Assembly (NCBI GenBank): GCA_963978545.1
Contig: OZ021724.1
Location: 33,684,433 to 33,748,432, forward strand
Source of the DNA: Linyphia triangularis
Lineage: Eukaryota > Arthropoda > Arachnida > Araneae > Linyphiidae
Reading direction: 5' to 3'
DNA length: 64,000 nt
Below, piece by piece: positions 13,850-26,653 of this stretch. Position numbers and translations under genes: made by a program. The first letter of the stretch is position 1; each line of letters starts with the position of its first letter. The notes beneath the pieces were generated by a model that worked only from the letters and a program-made list of their open reading frames with translations, was not told the DNA's origin and searched no databases.

Positions 13850-14420
13850 TAACCATGCCATCCCTAGATGGCACTACGTTAGTTTTTGTAAGTAAGTAAA
13901 CCTGCTTGAAATGTTCCAAAGTTGTGATTCGACGATTAGTTCTTGTTTAAAAAGAATCGAAAGTGAGAATCGATCTCTTGTAAAAGAATTGGTCATCACG
14001 AGGAGCCGTGCGAACTCTAGCAACTACCAGTAGCGGGGGAGAAACGACTTGGCGTGAAACGGAGCAGCGGAAACCAGTTTTGCAAGTCAATCGCAAATCG
14101 CGCCAAGCGGACAGGAATACGGAAACTCTCCCTATAGTAATTTTCCGCCTTATTAACTTATTATTTAAGTTTTGAAAATAATTAGAAATCGCTGTAATAT
14201 ATTTTTCAAATATTTATAAGTAACTTAAATAAGTTACATTTTGTACTTGTGTATTAACTTGACCTTTGGAGAAATTTTCGTTGGTAGCAAAAAGTTCAAA
14301 CCGCCTGGTCTCCTCTTCGGTCCGGACCAGTATCGGGGTCTTGGGTCTTCCCGTGAAATATCTCAGCTGCACGGAGGACCGACCGTTTCAACATCCTAAA
14401 GGGATCCGTTTTAAATTTTT
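13850..14420 (+). promoter_or_regulatory. Local GC/CpG-richer island upstream of BCS1
   Basis: CpG dinucleotides cluster at 13925-14115 and 14290-14400 within otherwise AT-rich DNA. No gene was recognised. It is a possible site for the missing BCS1 first exon and promoter (2.2-2.7 kb upstream of the ATG), or of an unrelated transcript. Confidence 0.25.
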
Positions 14421-14567
14421 ACCTTATCAACCAACCACGGGATGATAAAAAAGTGCCTAACATTTTAAAAATGAACAACAGTGTTTATAAATTTTTTAAA
14501 AATGGTTAAAATTCTAAGTATAGCTACAGTACGGATTCTACCCCAAGATGATTTTCGCCAACAAATT

Positions 14568-14747
14568 AGTGCTGACTAAACGGTATAGTGGTTAGCGTAC
14601 TAGTCTCTAGATCCGCGAGGTTGCGGGTTCGAGTCCCGTGTTAGGCATGGGTGCTTGTAAATGTTGGCTTGTCTAATGACGAATGTTTCGGCGATTTATA
14701 GCCCTCGTATTGCTGTCGGTGCCAGATATTCTGAAAACAACCAACCA
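14568..14747 (+). repeat. tRNA-derived SINE family 1, full length
   Basis: Head with A box TAGTGGTTAGCG and B box GGTTCGAGTCC, a body with GAATGTTTCGGCG and GCCCTCGTATTGCTG, and a CCAACCAGCC tail. GCCAACAAATT flanks both sides (14557-14567 and 14748-14758). Not a real tRNA: there is no paired acceptor stem. Confidence 0.85.
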
Positions 14748-15085
14748 GCCAACAAATTGGCAGCCGCCAATTTTTTAATGACAAGTGAACTCCCTATGGT
14801 TGGCATAATTTGGTACGACTTTCTGTAAACAATTCTTGGTGTAGAATTCGTACTGCACTTGGAAGTTTTACCAAAAAAATATTATTTTCACCCTATTGTG
14901 TTCTCTTTTTAGTTTGTCATTTTTTCATGTAAAATATAAATGTAAAAAAAAACTAGTTACGAATTAATAAGTTTTAAAATAATTTTCAATGTTGTAAGCA
15001 TGAAATTAATTATCAAAATGCACTTTTTAAAGTTTGAATTAAAATGCTAACTTCAGAAGTCTCTTATAATTACATTTAAATCTCT

Positions 15086-15308
15086 GGTACTCTTCTGTTA
15101 GACGGGTACCAGTTGTCATCAAGCTTAAATGCTTACACATTTATATGATGTTTAGGTGTATCGCCACCCTAAATGTTTACTGTTTGCTACAGCAATTCTA
15201 TAATGGTTTATTATAGAAATTATAAATGATTTGAAGTTAGTTAATTATGATAAGTTATCACTGCAATTCGATGGTTTTTATCTTGTACATGTCTAACAGA
15301 AGAGTACC
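15086..15308 (+). mobile_element. 223-bp MITE, copy 1
   Basis: TIRs GGTACTCTTCTGTTAGAC at both ends, with exact 8-bp duplication AAATCTCT (15078-15085 and 15309-15316). Non-coding. It lies upstream of the first BCS1 coding exon. The 8-bp duplication suggests hAT or Merlin mobilisation. Confidence 0.85.
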
Positions 15309-15377
15309 AAATCTCTTATTTGTTATTGTCCATATAAAAACCACCTCTCTCTCATGTCTGTCTTTTCATTACTTTAG

Positions 15378-15466
15378 ATGGAATCCATGTTAAGCTGCAC
15401 GTTTCAGCCTGATTAGCTGTTATTGTGCACAAAAATAGGTCTTTGAGCATACAAACAACCAATCGT
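15378..15466 (+). repeat. SINE family 2, 3' fragment
   Basis: From GGAATCCATGTTAAGCTG through GCCTGATTAGC to AAAATAGGTCTTTGAGCATA, ACCAATCG. It lacks the tRNA head. Confidence 0.6.
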
Positions 15467-16550
15467 TACATAAGAAGTTTTTACATCAGTTGGGTTAAAT
15501 GAATAAAATCTGGCACATAGATAAATATAATGAAAAGTACTTTAAGAGACATACATTTTTTTTTTTTAATAAAAAATTGTTACTAAAATTTTCTTGTAAG
15601 AAAAAAACAAAACAAAATGTTTTTCAATGAGGATGTATGTGGTATTAATGCAAGAATATTGTTTAATGGGACTTGCTTTGAATTTGTATCATTTGTAAAT
15701 CTATGAAAAAAATTCTCCTTTGTTAGTTTGTTACTGAATCCAGAATATAGAACCATGCCAAATATAAAAATTATTTGAATTGAATATTAATACAAAAATA
15801 AAATTGCATATTTTTATTGAAACCTTCATAAATAGAATACAAGTAGTAATGATCTTTATTAACTATCTATCTTTACTCATTAAGTATTTAAAAAGGTAAA
15901 TAAAAAGTAACACTATAATGTTTCAATGGTTTAGGAATTGTATTATGAAACTCTCGTTGAGTACTGAACCACATTCAATAAAAAGGATTTATGCTTAAAG
16001 TCAAATTTGTTTTATGAATCTAACATAAATAACTACTTCTTGATCCTAACTTTAAAAACAAATTAAGTTATCAACTCCAATCTAAAAGCTGATTGATAAG
16101 ACATTTACTAAAAGTGCTTGTTTAAAGTATATAACAGTCAAGTACTTACTTTTTACAAACCATAAAATGTAAATTCATCTTACAAAACATTTTTTACTTC
16201 AGTTAGTATTTATAAATGTTTTTAAGTTGATGTTATAGACATAACCCAAAATGTATCCACCTTGTAAAATGAACAAACACTTTTCAAATTGGCTGATTAA
16301 TTTTCGGAGTTAGTTTATGCTAGTTAGTTTATGAAGTGGCTGGCTCATATTGGCAAATGAAAAAAAAATGCATTTCAGTATTTCTGGTATAATTTAAATT
16401 TTAGCCAACGTATTATAAATGATCCATTTGATTAGTAGAGTAACAAAACTTTGGGCTTTAGAAGTAAAATTTGCACAGTACTATACTATGATACAAACAA
16501 TTGGCCACCTTTATTTTATTTTAAAATTGTGTATTTACCATTGTTTTACA

Positions 16551-16599
16551 TTTTTTAGATTCCAATTGTTTAGCATTCCTGATTCCCCACAAGGACATC
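16551..16599 (+). other. BCS1L: BCS1 5' UTR acceptor and leader
   Basis: A pyrimidine-rich TTTTTTAG acceptor ends at 16558, followed by 41 nt of leader to the BCS1 ATG at 16600. It implies a non-coding first exon upstream, whose position I could not fix. Confidence 0.5.
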
Positions 16600-19500
16600 A
16601 TGCCTTTGCCAGATTTCTTAGCTTCTCTTCAAGATAACCCATACTTTGGTGCAGGATTCGGTTTGTTTGGTGTTGGTGCTGGTGTGGCCGCCCTTAGAAA
16701 ACTTTCTATGGTAGGAATGATCTTCTTCCGTCGTCACTATATGATGACACTGGAAGTGCCATGCAGAGACAAGAGTTATCAATGGCTTCTGCAATGGATA
16801 ACTATGAATGCGAGACGTACACAGCATATAAGTGTTGAAACAACTTTCAAACAGCATGACACAGGCAAAATTTCAACCTCCTTTGATTTTGTGCCCAGTG
16901 TGGGAACTCATTTTTTCTAGTAAGAATTATTTGTTTTGCTTTATACATGCTTACTTACAAAATTAAACATTTAAAAACTATAAATTTGAAGTTAGGAAAA
17001 AGAAAATTATTGTGTTAAAAATACAACTGTAAAAAAAAGTACCTTTAGCAACTGAAATTTTGTATTCAGAGCCATTTGACTTCATTTCTGTTCTGTGAGA
17101 AAGTCGAGAAAAGTGGAAATTTTGGAGTTGTTTGCACTTGGAGCAAGGTGATATGTAAAAAACGTTATAAGCTGATGTTTACTCAAGCTAATTTTTATTA
17201 CTTTTATTGAATACATTTAAAATAACTTTGGTGTAGTTACTAATCTATTAAAGTTTAAAATTATTGAAATTACGTAATACTGTATGAATCTGAGCAAAAT
17301 TCCAAAACTGACAAAATCACACTTGAATAGTTATTGTGAATTGATTGATTGAATGAAAGATTGAACAATTCGCCTTGTGTTTTTATTGCTCAACTTCAAA
17401 ACAATTTATAAATTGGCTTTATTTCATGAGGAATGTAGGATACTTTAATCAAGTTGTTTCATCAACATTTTAGTTTCAACAAAACATGGATAAAAGTAGA
17501 GAGAAACAGAGAACAACATACACTTGACTTACATATGGGTGTGCCTTGGGAGAATGTTACATTAACAGCTTTAGGAAGGAACAAAGCCTTGTATTTTCAG
17601 ATCTTAGATGAAGGTACACTAATATCATACCTTCTCTATTACCTTTAGTTAGTTTATTATTAGTTTACTTGTATTTTCCAAGCCTCTATACTACTCATAT
17701 CATTCATAAAACGAAAAGAAAACAATTTCTTTTTATAGCTAGAGAATTAGCTTTGAAGCGTGAAGAAGGAAAAACCATTATGTACACAGCAATGGGCTCT
17801 GAATGGAGGCAGTTTGGACATCCGCGTAAAAGAAGACCAATCTCATCAGTAATCTTAGATGAAGGTGTAGCTGGACGTATTCTTTCAGATATCAAAGATT
17901 TCATTGGAACACCCCATTGGTACTCGGACAGAGGTAAAGTTGATATAAGTTGCTTTGTTCTCTTGATTGTAGGGTGGTGCCAGAACCCCAAATATTAAAA
18001 AATGCTTATGACAAGACTTCATTTTTAATCTTGTTGTGAATTCGATATCTATTATACAATGCAGTGTAGCCTGGCATTTTATAACAACAAACAAAGAATA
18101 ATTGATTTTACCTTAATCTGTATAAGGATATGATGTTTGGTTTGTAGTAGAGATTACCTCTTCCTTTTGCAGCCAGACAATTGATAACTTTAATGGAGTA
18201 GCATAAGGAAGAAAAATTCTATATTCTTCCCGTCTCAAAATATTTTCTCCTTTAAACTCATAAATGTATAACTATTAATCATATAATTCTGGTTATGCTG
18301 GAAATTCCTTTTATATTATGTGCAGCAAAATATAAAGTAGAGAAACAATGGCATAACATAATATTTTGTTTTTCTATAAATTATTCATGGTTCGTACACT
18401 TGAAGGAGAAAAAAATTCAAGGACATGTAAAGCACTTTTCAAGGATGGCATTATCAACACAAATACATTAAAAAAAATCCAATTTTTTTTTATTTGCAAA
18501 CGGTACATGTTCAAATCGAGTATATAGGGGGAAAATGTTTTTTAGATTTCACCTAAATGAAAATTTTAGGGTTACAATAGAAAAAAACTTCCACTATATC
18601 AGAAGCATATATTAGAAGTCTTTTATGTCCCATAAAAACAGAAGAAAGTAGCTAGTACTCACTTGGTAACTAAGCCAATATCGCATGCGAACATCCATTT
18701 AATTGTCTCAAATAATAATACAAAAGTCTTATTGATTAAACTGTCTTCCAATCAACTCTGAAGGCCTGATTACAAATACTGTATAACATGCAATTTTTTT
18801 CTCCACTAAAAAAATTAGAATTTAAAAGCAATCACACTATCGTGTAACATGCAATTACATAATTTATCAATGTTTTTATTTAATTCATAAGAGCCGTGAT
18901 TTTTTTGTAATTTTCAATGTCCACAGTATTTCTTTACCTAAAACTTCGTTTTCAATTACATGCGCCTCAATCAAGCTGACGACATTGATTGTTGTGAAAT
19001 AAATCCGCTTTGGGGTATTTTTTATCATTAGAAATAGTTCGAATAATTTACATCAAACTTCTTAAAGAAACTAAATCCATTTTTTACTCTTTGCATAGCT
19101 TTTTAAAGCACTTTCTCCCATCATGACGTTTTTGACACACAAAGTACATGGTGTAAAGTGCGAATCTAACACATAGGTTTCAATATTATATTCTGGCTTT
19201 TCTAATCAGCTTGAATTGATATTTTTAGAAAATTAAATTAAATGCAAGCACTTTAAACATATTTTTACAGAATTCAATGTTTTCAAGCTCTTGAAAATGA
19301 AAGATTTTTTTCAAGCACTTTTCAAGGTTTTTTAAAAACGTATGAACCATGTTATTGAAATAAATGACTTTGTACAAAAAAGATTTTACTTAGTTTTAAC
19401 CTATATAGTTTACAGTCAAGACAAAAAGTTATTCAAACTTATTTTTATACTTTCCTCATAAATATAATACGATTTAATTTTTATTTTTTCAATTATGAGA

Positions 19501-22500
19501 TCTTTTGGTGTAAGAGTAAGTCATTTAAAACTTATTTTTTATAATTGTGTCGATGTTATTATAATTGTTTTGTTGAAATACATTAAGTACAAATGATGCC
19601 CAAATATATGAAACAGAATTTTTCATACAATCATGGAAAATAATGAGTCGGTTCTTGTTCAGGAAGCCATATACAGATTTGTATATGGCTTTTATATACA
19701 GATATATATGTCTGGAAGCCATATACATAATGGAGAACACAGATGAAATTGTTTTTCCATCAATTTCAGTTGCTAGAATACAATCAAGGTATCAAGAAAC
19801 ATTAATTTTAAATCATGTCCATATAATTTGAAGTATTTTTTTGCATTTAGGTATTCCATATAGACGTGGTTATTTACTGTATGGTCCACCTGGATGTGGA
19901 AAAAGTAGTTTTATGTAAGTATCCTTTTTGTTTAAAAATAAATTACTAAGTATTGAAACCACATTGTTATTTTAGTCTGTAAGCTTTTCTATCACTTCAA
20001 GGCCACTTACTATAAGTGTTAGGAGCATTACAACATTATTAAAAGTCGTTTAAAACATAAATATACCATATAAGTTTGTTAATAAGCAAATGTAAAACTA
20101 CATTTTCCAAAATTTTATGTTAATGTTTTTTGTTTTTTTTAAATATTTTTATCCTATTTTTCAGAAAAGGACAAATTTGTTATTTTGTATTACATTGTTT
20201 TGTCTTTTTTGTTTTAATAGTACTGCTTTAGCAGGAGAGCTGGAGTACAGCATTTGTATTCTAAATTTAAGTGAGAGAGGGTTGACGGATGATCGTTTGC
20301 AACACTTGATGAGTGTGGCTCCACAGCAGAGTATCATTTTACTGGAAGATATTGATGCTGCATTTGTGAGAAGAGAAGACACTCCTTCAAGTATGTATTT
20401 TGTTTTCATTGTGTTTTACAAAACTCGTGTATTTAGGATGTTTTAGATCTGCTTTTGATTTTCACTATGTATTATAACTTCATTCATGCTTTTCCTCTTT
20501 ATGGTCAAGGTTGATTATATGAACCCTTGTTGCAGTTACAAACTAAAGATAGTTGTGTACTATTACATCTACCTTGGCAATTTGTTTAATAGTAAAAGAA
20601 GATAATCGATTCACGTTGGTGTTATTGCATAATTAAAGTAGCAGAAAAACATCAATGTACTGTAGGCTTGATGCAACCCTCAGTTTTTACCTGTGTAGGT
20701 TTGTATAAAACTAAAGCTTTCAATAACACTTCTATGTTTAATCAGGGTAGATGTGTGATACATTACGATTTATATAATAGTTTCAATGCTGGTTTGATTT
20801 TAATTTAGGTATTTATGTTAAAAGTGAGAAAATTATTTAAAATTTGAAGGACTAAGTTAATGATTACTCAATGTGTTTATGTATAATGTATTATTTTATA
20901 AAAGATCCTGAGTATATAATGTACATTAAAATTGATTGTTGCACAAAGCTTACAGTAATGTTCAATTTCTAAAAAATAATAAAGTGTATGTACGTTTTAC
21001 CATGGCCACTAGACGGAGAAGGCCAAGTAACTGGATCCAAGGTGGCAGCACTTTCCGTCCGATGATAGAGGAGAAAGCTGAACATATCCTCCTTTAAATT
21101 ACCTAAATCTTTTATGATTTTTTTGGTTTAAATAAGTTTTTTCTTTCGACATAAATTTTCAAAAGATTGTTTTTATGATATACATTATACTGTTTTGTAA
21201 AAAAATTCGAAACTTATATATATTATGTTAAAATTTGCATCTTATGTTTTTATTTTAAACAACTTTGTTTATATAGTTTTAAAGAAAAAGTAGTTTTTTT
21301 TATAAAACAAGACAATAATTTCAAGCTATTAATCTTTTTACCATGATATCAATATATGATGACAATTTCCAGAAATATATATTTAGTAGAATATAACTAC
21401 AACAAATCTTGAGAGAATGTTAGTTAAGAAATATTGATAATATCTTTCAATAAAATTGATAATAAGTTTGCTACTAAACAAAAAATATACAGTATTTAGT
21501 TTCATATATCATGTGTTTTTTATATTTTGAACATAACTTTTTATATAGTTTTAAAGGAAAACAGCTTTTTATACTAAAACAAGAAAATATTTGAAGACAT
21601 TAATCTTTTAACATGACTATGATATCAATATATGATCACAATTTCCAGAAAAAATATATATTTATTAGAATATAATTGCACAACAAATCTTGAGAGAACA
21701 TTAATTAACAAATTTTAAGAAATATTGACAAAATATTTCAGTAAAATTGTAAATAAAACCTGCTCCCAAAAACAAATATATCCACTATTTAATTTCATAA
21801 ATCATGTTTTTTTAATATTTTGAACATAACTTTTTAAATAGTTTTAAAGAAAAAATATTATTCTAATTGACATAAATAGAAAATTATTTAAAGTGCTTAA
21901 TCTTTTAACATGCCTATGACATCAATAATATAAAAATTTCCAGAATTATATATCTAATAGAATATCGGTAACTATAACAAATCCCCAGAGAATGTTGGTT
22001 AACAAATTTTTAAGAAACGTTGAAAACAATATCTTTGCTTACAATTGTTCAAAACTTAGCTCCTAAATTATACATTTAGTGTAATATGTTATATCTGTTT
22101 TATTTCGGTACAATAAGCAAAAATTAAAAAGTATGTATTTACTCAATTGCAGCAAATATCATGAACTATATATATCTTGTTACAATGAAAAAGATTATAT
22201 TATAAAAATATTTATACTAAAATGCCTAAGTTGGTTTGCTTAAGTTAGGTACAATTTGAATTTACACTTTTTTAAATTTCTTAAGCTTCCTCTCATCACA
22301 TTTGCTTATGGTTGCCTTTTTCTTTTTAGTACATTTTGTTTCTTTAGAGACACCTTTCTTAAATGCAGCCACATTCCTATTTTTAGTGTATTTATTTAAA
22401 CAAATATTGCAAAAGATTTGTATGATTTTTACTACAAGAGCAGAGAAATGAATATTACAAACAGTACATAATTTACTGAAATTAAAAATCAAAGAATCTT

Positions 22501-25500
22501 TCAAATAAATCTCAGTTAGTTTGGAAATGAATGTTGCTTAATACTGCAAAACATAAATAGAGTTTCGAATTCATTAGAAATTAACTTTTGAAATATTATA
22601 TAGCAAACACTTACTGCGAAAACCACATTGGCAGATGGCATTTTCATGCCTCCCTGATTGATCAAGTTAAGATACTCGGTGTGAGGCAATTTCTTACATC
22701 ACAAACAAACAAATTTTCATCAATGTCAACACTTAAATCGAAAGCACCATAAAAAAAATATTTGCAGGAATCGCATGACAAATTTAATTTAAAAACACAG
22801 TACCCTGCAATGTAGGTTAAAATTTCAGATTCATGATCTGAAATAAGCTTTAAAGAAATATTTTCTATAATACCCACAAAAGGTTCCAAATCACTTTCTT
22901 CGTCTTTTAACACACAAATGTCTTTTTATAAACAATCGCAGAGGAATGTCCCCATACTGCGAAGAGTGCAATCTGAGCACAGATTTTACACGTAATTTCC
23001 TTTCTGATTCTAGTACTTGCTGCAACAACACATGGTGGTTGCAGCCTGACATTCGTCGATACTGTGAGAACCTGAATTCGAGGGCATCCATGTGAAATTT
23101 GTCAGTGAGAACATATTTAGCCCCATCTTTTAATAATGCCTGTACAATGTTTATCATTATCGAAGATGTTTGTATTAAGGAAATAAATGTCTCTTTAGTC
23201 AGACATCCACTTCTAACTGCATCTCTTGCCATTTCACAAATAACACGAGAAAATCCAAGCTTTCTGTAGACGCAGAAGACATTGCAAGAGAATCTGGATT
23301 TCTTGTATACACTCCTTTGTTTTTATGTGATACATTCATAATATCCCACCATTTTTTAATTAGTTTCAGGAAAGTACAGGTGTCTTCCACAGAATGTATT
23401 TTCGATGGATAGTGCTTTGCTAACCTTTCCATAGCAGCGAGATTAGTTTCATGAAAAATGATGACGGCAGGTAAAACATTCTGTCGCTCCAACTTCATAG
23501 GATAGAGAGACTTCGCATTTAGGTGAAAGGCATATTTGACCACGCATTCTTTTTCTAAATTGTATACTTGACGAAGTAGACCAAAACGAGGCCGGATAGT
23601 AGCTTCATGATTGTCGAATTGTGGACAGACAAAAGTCTTTTCAGTATCACACTGGTTGATCCAATTGTTGCAAAGACATTTGAGAATATGAACTGCATCA
23701 AACATTAAATATAACTTAGCCCTGTTAACTGGATTAGTTATCGGGGAATCTGTCAGATCACCGTTAGTCAACAGTTTAAACATATTCCTATTTACACTAT
23801 TGTTATCAGATATAATAGAGAAAACTTCAAAACCTGCTTCATCTAATAATAGCAAGGTTTTTTTGACAAGTTGAAGCAAATCATCTGCAACCATGTTAGA
23901 GACGGGCACTAATGCGACAACCTCTTTATAGGCAGAAAACACTGATGTGATCATGAATGATTGGACAGCAGTTGCAGCAACGCAGTCTTTGTTTTGGGCA
24001 AATCCTGTCACATGTCGTCCTTTGTAGCTTATCTTTTCTTTAATGTGAATCTCGTCGATGAGAAGATTTCCCAACTTTTCATCGTCCTTTAATTTTTCAC
24101 ATTTTGCTTTAATATAACTAGTATTACTAATGCTCAATGTCGAGCTATCAAGGTTTAAAATGTTGAGAAGCTTCTTTAAAGAATCAACGCAGGGCAAAGT
24201 TAAAACTTTGCAGCTCAAAAGAGCATTGTAACAAGCTGACTTAATAATATAGAGGCAGGAGGCAAAGCGATACATGTCAGTGGAATATCTACGAGCAGCT
24301 TTTGGTTTTGAGCTCATCTCCATTTGTTCATGTAAGAATTTCAGTTTTTTGTAAGCCTCTGAAGTACTGTTATCCTTGGTATACATTTTCCACTCTTCAA
24401 CTGCTGCGTCATAGTGGTTAAGCATCTTGACTTGGATTGGAGAATGTGTGTTGACCAGTATTATTAAGTTTTCTAGCTGGTTCCATGATTCCAGGATTTC
24501 TTTGGGAAGCAAACTTGACAAGTTTCTTGCATCGAGTTGTTGTTCTTCAACAAACACTTCAACGGTTAAATTTCTTTTTACTTTGATACTTTTTGAAACA
24601 GTTGGAGACTTTTCAAAATTCATAAAAGTATGCATACTAAAGCATCAAAATGTAAAACAATAGTGTCTTTTGGAAGACTCAGTATTTTCTTTGAAAATGA
24701 TGACTTAATATTTTCAAAGAAAGATATTTTGTCCTTTTCTAAATATTGTTGTAACACAACATCGTTTTGAATTTTCAATTTTTCTTCTAGACTTACTCTG
24801 GTAGGAAGTTTTAGGCAGGATAAATAGGAAGGACAGCCGGGAAATAGAGTTGGTACTGATCCTTGTTTTAATTTTGGGCGATTTCTTTTCACGTGAATAT
24901 GATCGCCATTTGTCGAAGGAAATTCGTTGAATCGAATGATACATTCTGCCTCAAAATGTTTTTCGTATACGACTGTTCGCTTATTCGGCTTAAAATCCTT
25001 CCTCGAAATGTTTCAAAGCCACGCTTTTTTCTCGGGTTCGTTTTCTGGGAATTTAAAGACAGACACATATTCCTGGCCGTTGTCATAGTTAGACTTGCAT
25101 GCAGTTACACAGCAGCGATCGAGCATGGCAGTATATTAAATTTAATTATATAATATAGCACAAAACTTCCAGGCGTAGATTGTAAACAATAACATTGCAA
25201 GTTTAAGCTGTGCGTGAGAGTTGAAGTACGTTTCTACCGGACGACTATTTTGACGTCATATCACATGACACAGCAGCTTCTATGGCCTTGATCGTCTAGT
25301 AGGCCATGGCTTTACCCAGAAAAAACCACAAAATAACTCCTATTTTGGAGTTATTTTGTACTTAAGAAGAAATGCTGCTATCCCTGTTTTGAGCAGTTGT
25401 TTGGAGTGTCAATTCCCCAAAAAATCAAATTTTTGTGAAAATAATCCTGTAACCTCATTTACAGCAATTCAGCTATAGAAGAAACTGGCAATCGTGCAAT

Positions 25501-26653
25501 TATGACATTAGCCTAGCAGATTTTTCCGCAAATTAGATAAATTTTGCTAAGATAATTGCAATAATACAAAAGTTCCCTTAAAAAAATCATTTCAATTATA
25601 ATAGTTCTTATGCATTAGAAATTATAATGACACATTTTTCAGCTAAAGTCGCTTATGAAGGATTGAATCGAGTTACATTTAGTGGCTTATTAAATATGCT
25701 CGATGGAGTTGTTTCAGCTGAAGCTCGTATACTGTTCATGACTACTAATTATCTAGAAAGGTAAGTAACATTTTTTATTATTTTGAAGAAACCTTATTAA
25801 TACAATAAAATTGTATAGTTAAAATTTCTTGGAGTTGTGATAAAATATTTAGAATGTACTATACCATGAGAGATAATTATAGAAATCGTGACCCAAAAAT
25901 TTATAGTATTACTAGTAATTTTAATTTTCTATTCCTGTGAAATTTTTAAGAAAGCAAGACATTTATTTCTCGTCATATAATTTAGCAATGTTACAGCCAT
26001 TCTCTTATTATATATGTGGTTTCATATTCATATGCTAGTTCTATTTCCGATGTTTCAGAGTAAAATATTAATACATAAAACACCATCCTTGATGTTTGCA
26101 TAAAAGGGATAATGTGGGGTAGCTAATTGCAATTGAGTTTAGTTATATAATTATTACAATTTAATTTTACTAACTTTTTGTGATTTTATATATAAGAATA
26201 TTTATCATGAATATATGGTATGCAAAATTCGAGTATTGTTGTTTAGTTTTAGGCAACATTTCACTTTACACAATGGGTTTCTTGCTTATAACCTTTATAA
26301 CATCTTCAATATTTAAAAATATATATATTTCTCAAGTTTTAGATTATTTCCTAATGTTAGATACTTTGCATTTAATGTTCTATAGATTAGATGCAGCTTT
26401 AATACGTCCTGGTAGAGTTGATGTTAAGGAGTTCATAGGATATGCTACAGATCATCAATTAAAACTAATGTTTAAAAGGTTTTATCCAGAACCTGAACTG
26501 CCAATGTACAGTAATTTACCCGACTTGTTTGCCAGTGAAGTTAGAAAACTAAATAGGGAAGTTAGCATGGCTGAAGTTCAAGGACTTTTTATGTGTTATA
26601 AAGATGACCCAAAAGGGATTATTGAAAATGTAGATAAAATAGGTACTCTTTAA
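16600..26653 (+). CDS. BCS1L: Mitochondrial chaperone BCS1 (AAA ATPase), 7 coding exons
   Basis: Coding exons read by homology and splice sites: 16600-16919, 17474-17613, 17739-17933, 19851-19914, 20221-20390, 25643-25760, 26386-26653. All junctions are GT-AG and in frame; the joined protein is 424 residues (human BCS1L is 419). BCS1 is an inner-membrane AAA ATPase that translocates the folded Rieske iron-sulfur protein during complex III assembly. The N-terminus [20 protein letters not shown] leads into a glycine-rich membrane segment (about residues 15-35), which acts with an internal rather than cleaved targeting signal. The BCS1-specific domain follows. Walker A GPPGCGKS is at 230-237, Walker B ILLEDID at 279-285, sensor FMTTN at 328-332 and LIRPGRVD with candidate arginine fingers at 341-348. 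The start is the first ATG after a good acceptor at 16557-16558, so an upstream non-coding exon is expected. Intron 5 (5.25 kb) holds an antisense P element; intron 3 holds a 966-bp TIR element. No frame damage is seen. Confidence 0.97.
17934..18385 (+). other. BCS1 intron 3, 5' part
   Basis: Ordinary AT-rich intron between exon 3 and the TIR element; I see no further feature here. Confidence 0.6.
18386..19351. mobile_element. Non-autonomous TIR element in BCS1 intron 3
   Basis: Ends CATGGTTCGTACAC (from 18386) and, on the opposite strand, CATGGTTCATACGT (from 19351) form terminal inverted repeats. Near both ends AGCACTTTTCAAGG occurs in the same orientation, as subterminal repeats do. Both sides are flanked by TTATT, a possible 5-bp target duplication. 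There is no coding potential. Superfamily not assigned. Confidence 0.6.
21100..22080. repeat. Three diverged tandem units (about 270-295 bp) within the P element
   Basis: The anchor TAGTTTTAAAG recurs at 21274, 21546 and 21839, and each is followed by the same order of motifs: TTAATCTTTT, ATATCAATA, AATTTCCAGAA, TAGAATAT, then CTTGAGAGAA or a variant. The unit spacings are 272 and 293 bp. It lies between the transposase 3' end and the left terminal repeat. Confidence 0.75.
22662..25126 (-). pseudogene. THAP-domain P-element transposase, broken
   Basis: From an ATG at 25126 the minus strand encodes a THAP zinc finger start (CCVTAC, then [14 protein letters not shown]) interrupted by a TGA at 25013-25015. 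It continues with [17 protein letters not shown], where the third zinc-ligand cysteine of the C2CH motif is tyrosine. The THAP end motif appears as SVPTLF (AVPT-like). A frame change near 24640 leads into the 478-codon transposase body (23199-24635), with DEIHIKEK and [13 protein letters not shown] blocks that hold two of the P-type catalytic acids and the W-rich region later. Further frame changes lie near 23235 and 22905, after which [16 protein letters not shown] resembles the THAP9 or P-element C-terminal segment. At least one stop and three frameshifts make it inactive. The family is clear; the exact subfamily is not. Confidence 0.85.

Larger units (their letters stand above)
21001..25308 (-). 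mobile_element. P-element superfamily transposon, inside BCS1 intron 5
   Basis: Terminal inverted repeats pair 21001-21027 with 25282-25308: both begin CATGGCC and continue (T)ACTAGACG, then AAGGCCA, with a one-base gap and three differences. P elements typically start CATG. Flanks GTTTTAC (20994-21000) and GCTTTAC (25309-25315) match at 6 of 7 positions, suggesting a decayed target duplication (P elements make 7-8 bp). The coding remnant is on the minus strand, opposite to BCS1. The plus-strand left part (about 21100-22080) is filled by three tandem repeats. The element explains about 4.3 kb of the 5.25-kb intron. Confidence 0.85.

Noticed and set aside
14577..14655. Apparent tRNA gene with good A and B boxes
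   Set aside because: No acceptor stem pairs, the same sequence recurs with body, tail and target duplications, so it is a SINE head.
22262..22504. Minus-strand lysine-rich 80-codon frame
   Set aside because: Lies past the P transposase end; low-complexity lysine stretches and no recognised domain, though a transposase tail cannot be fully excluded.
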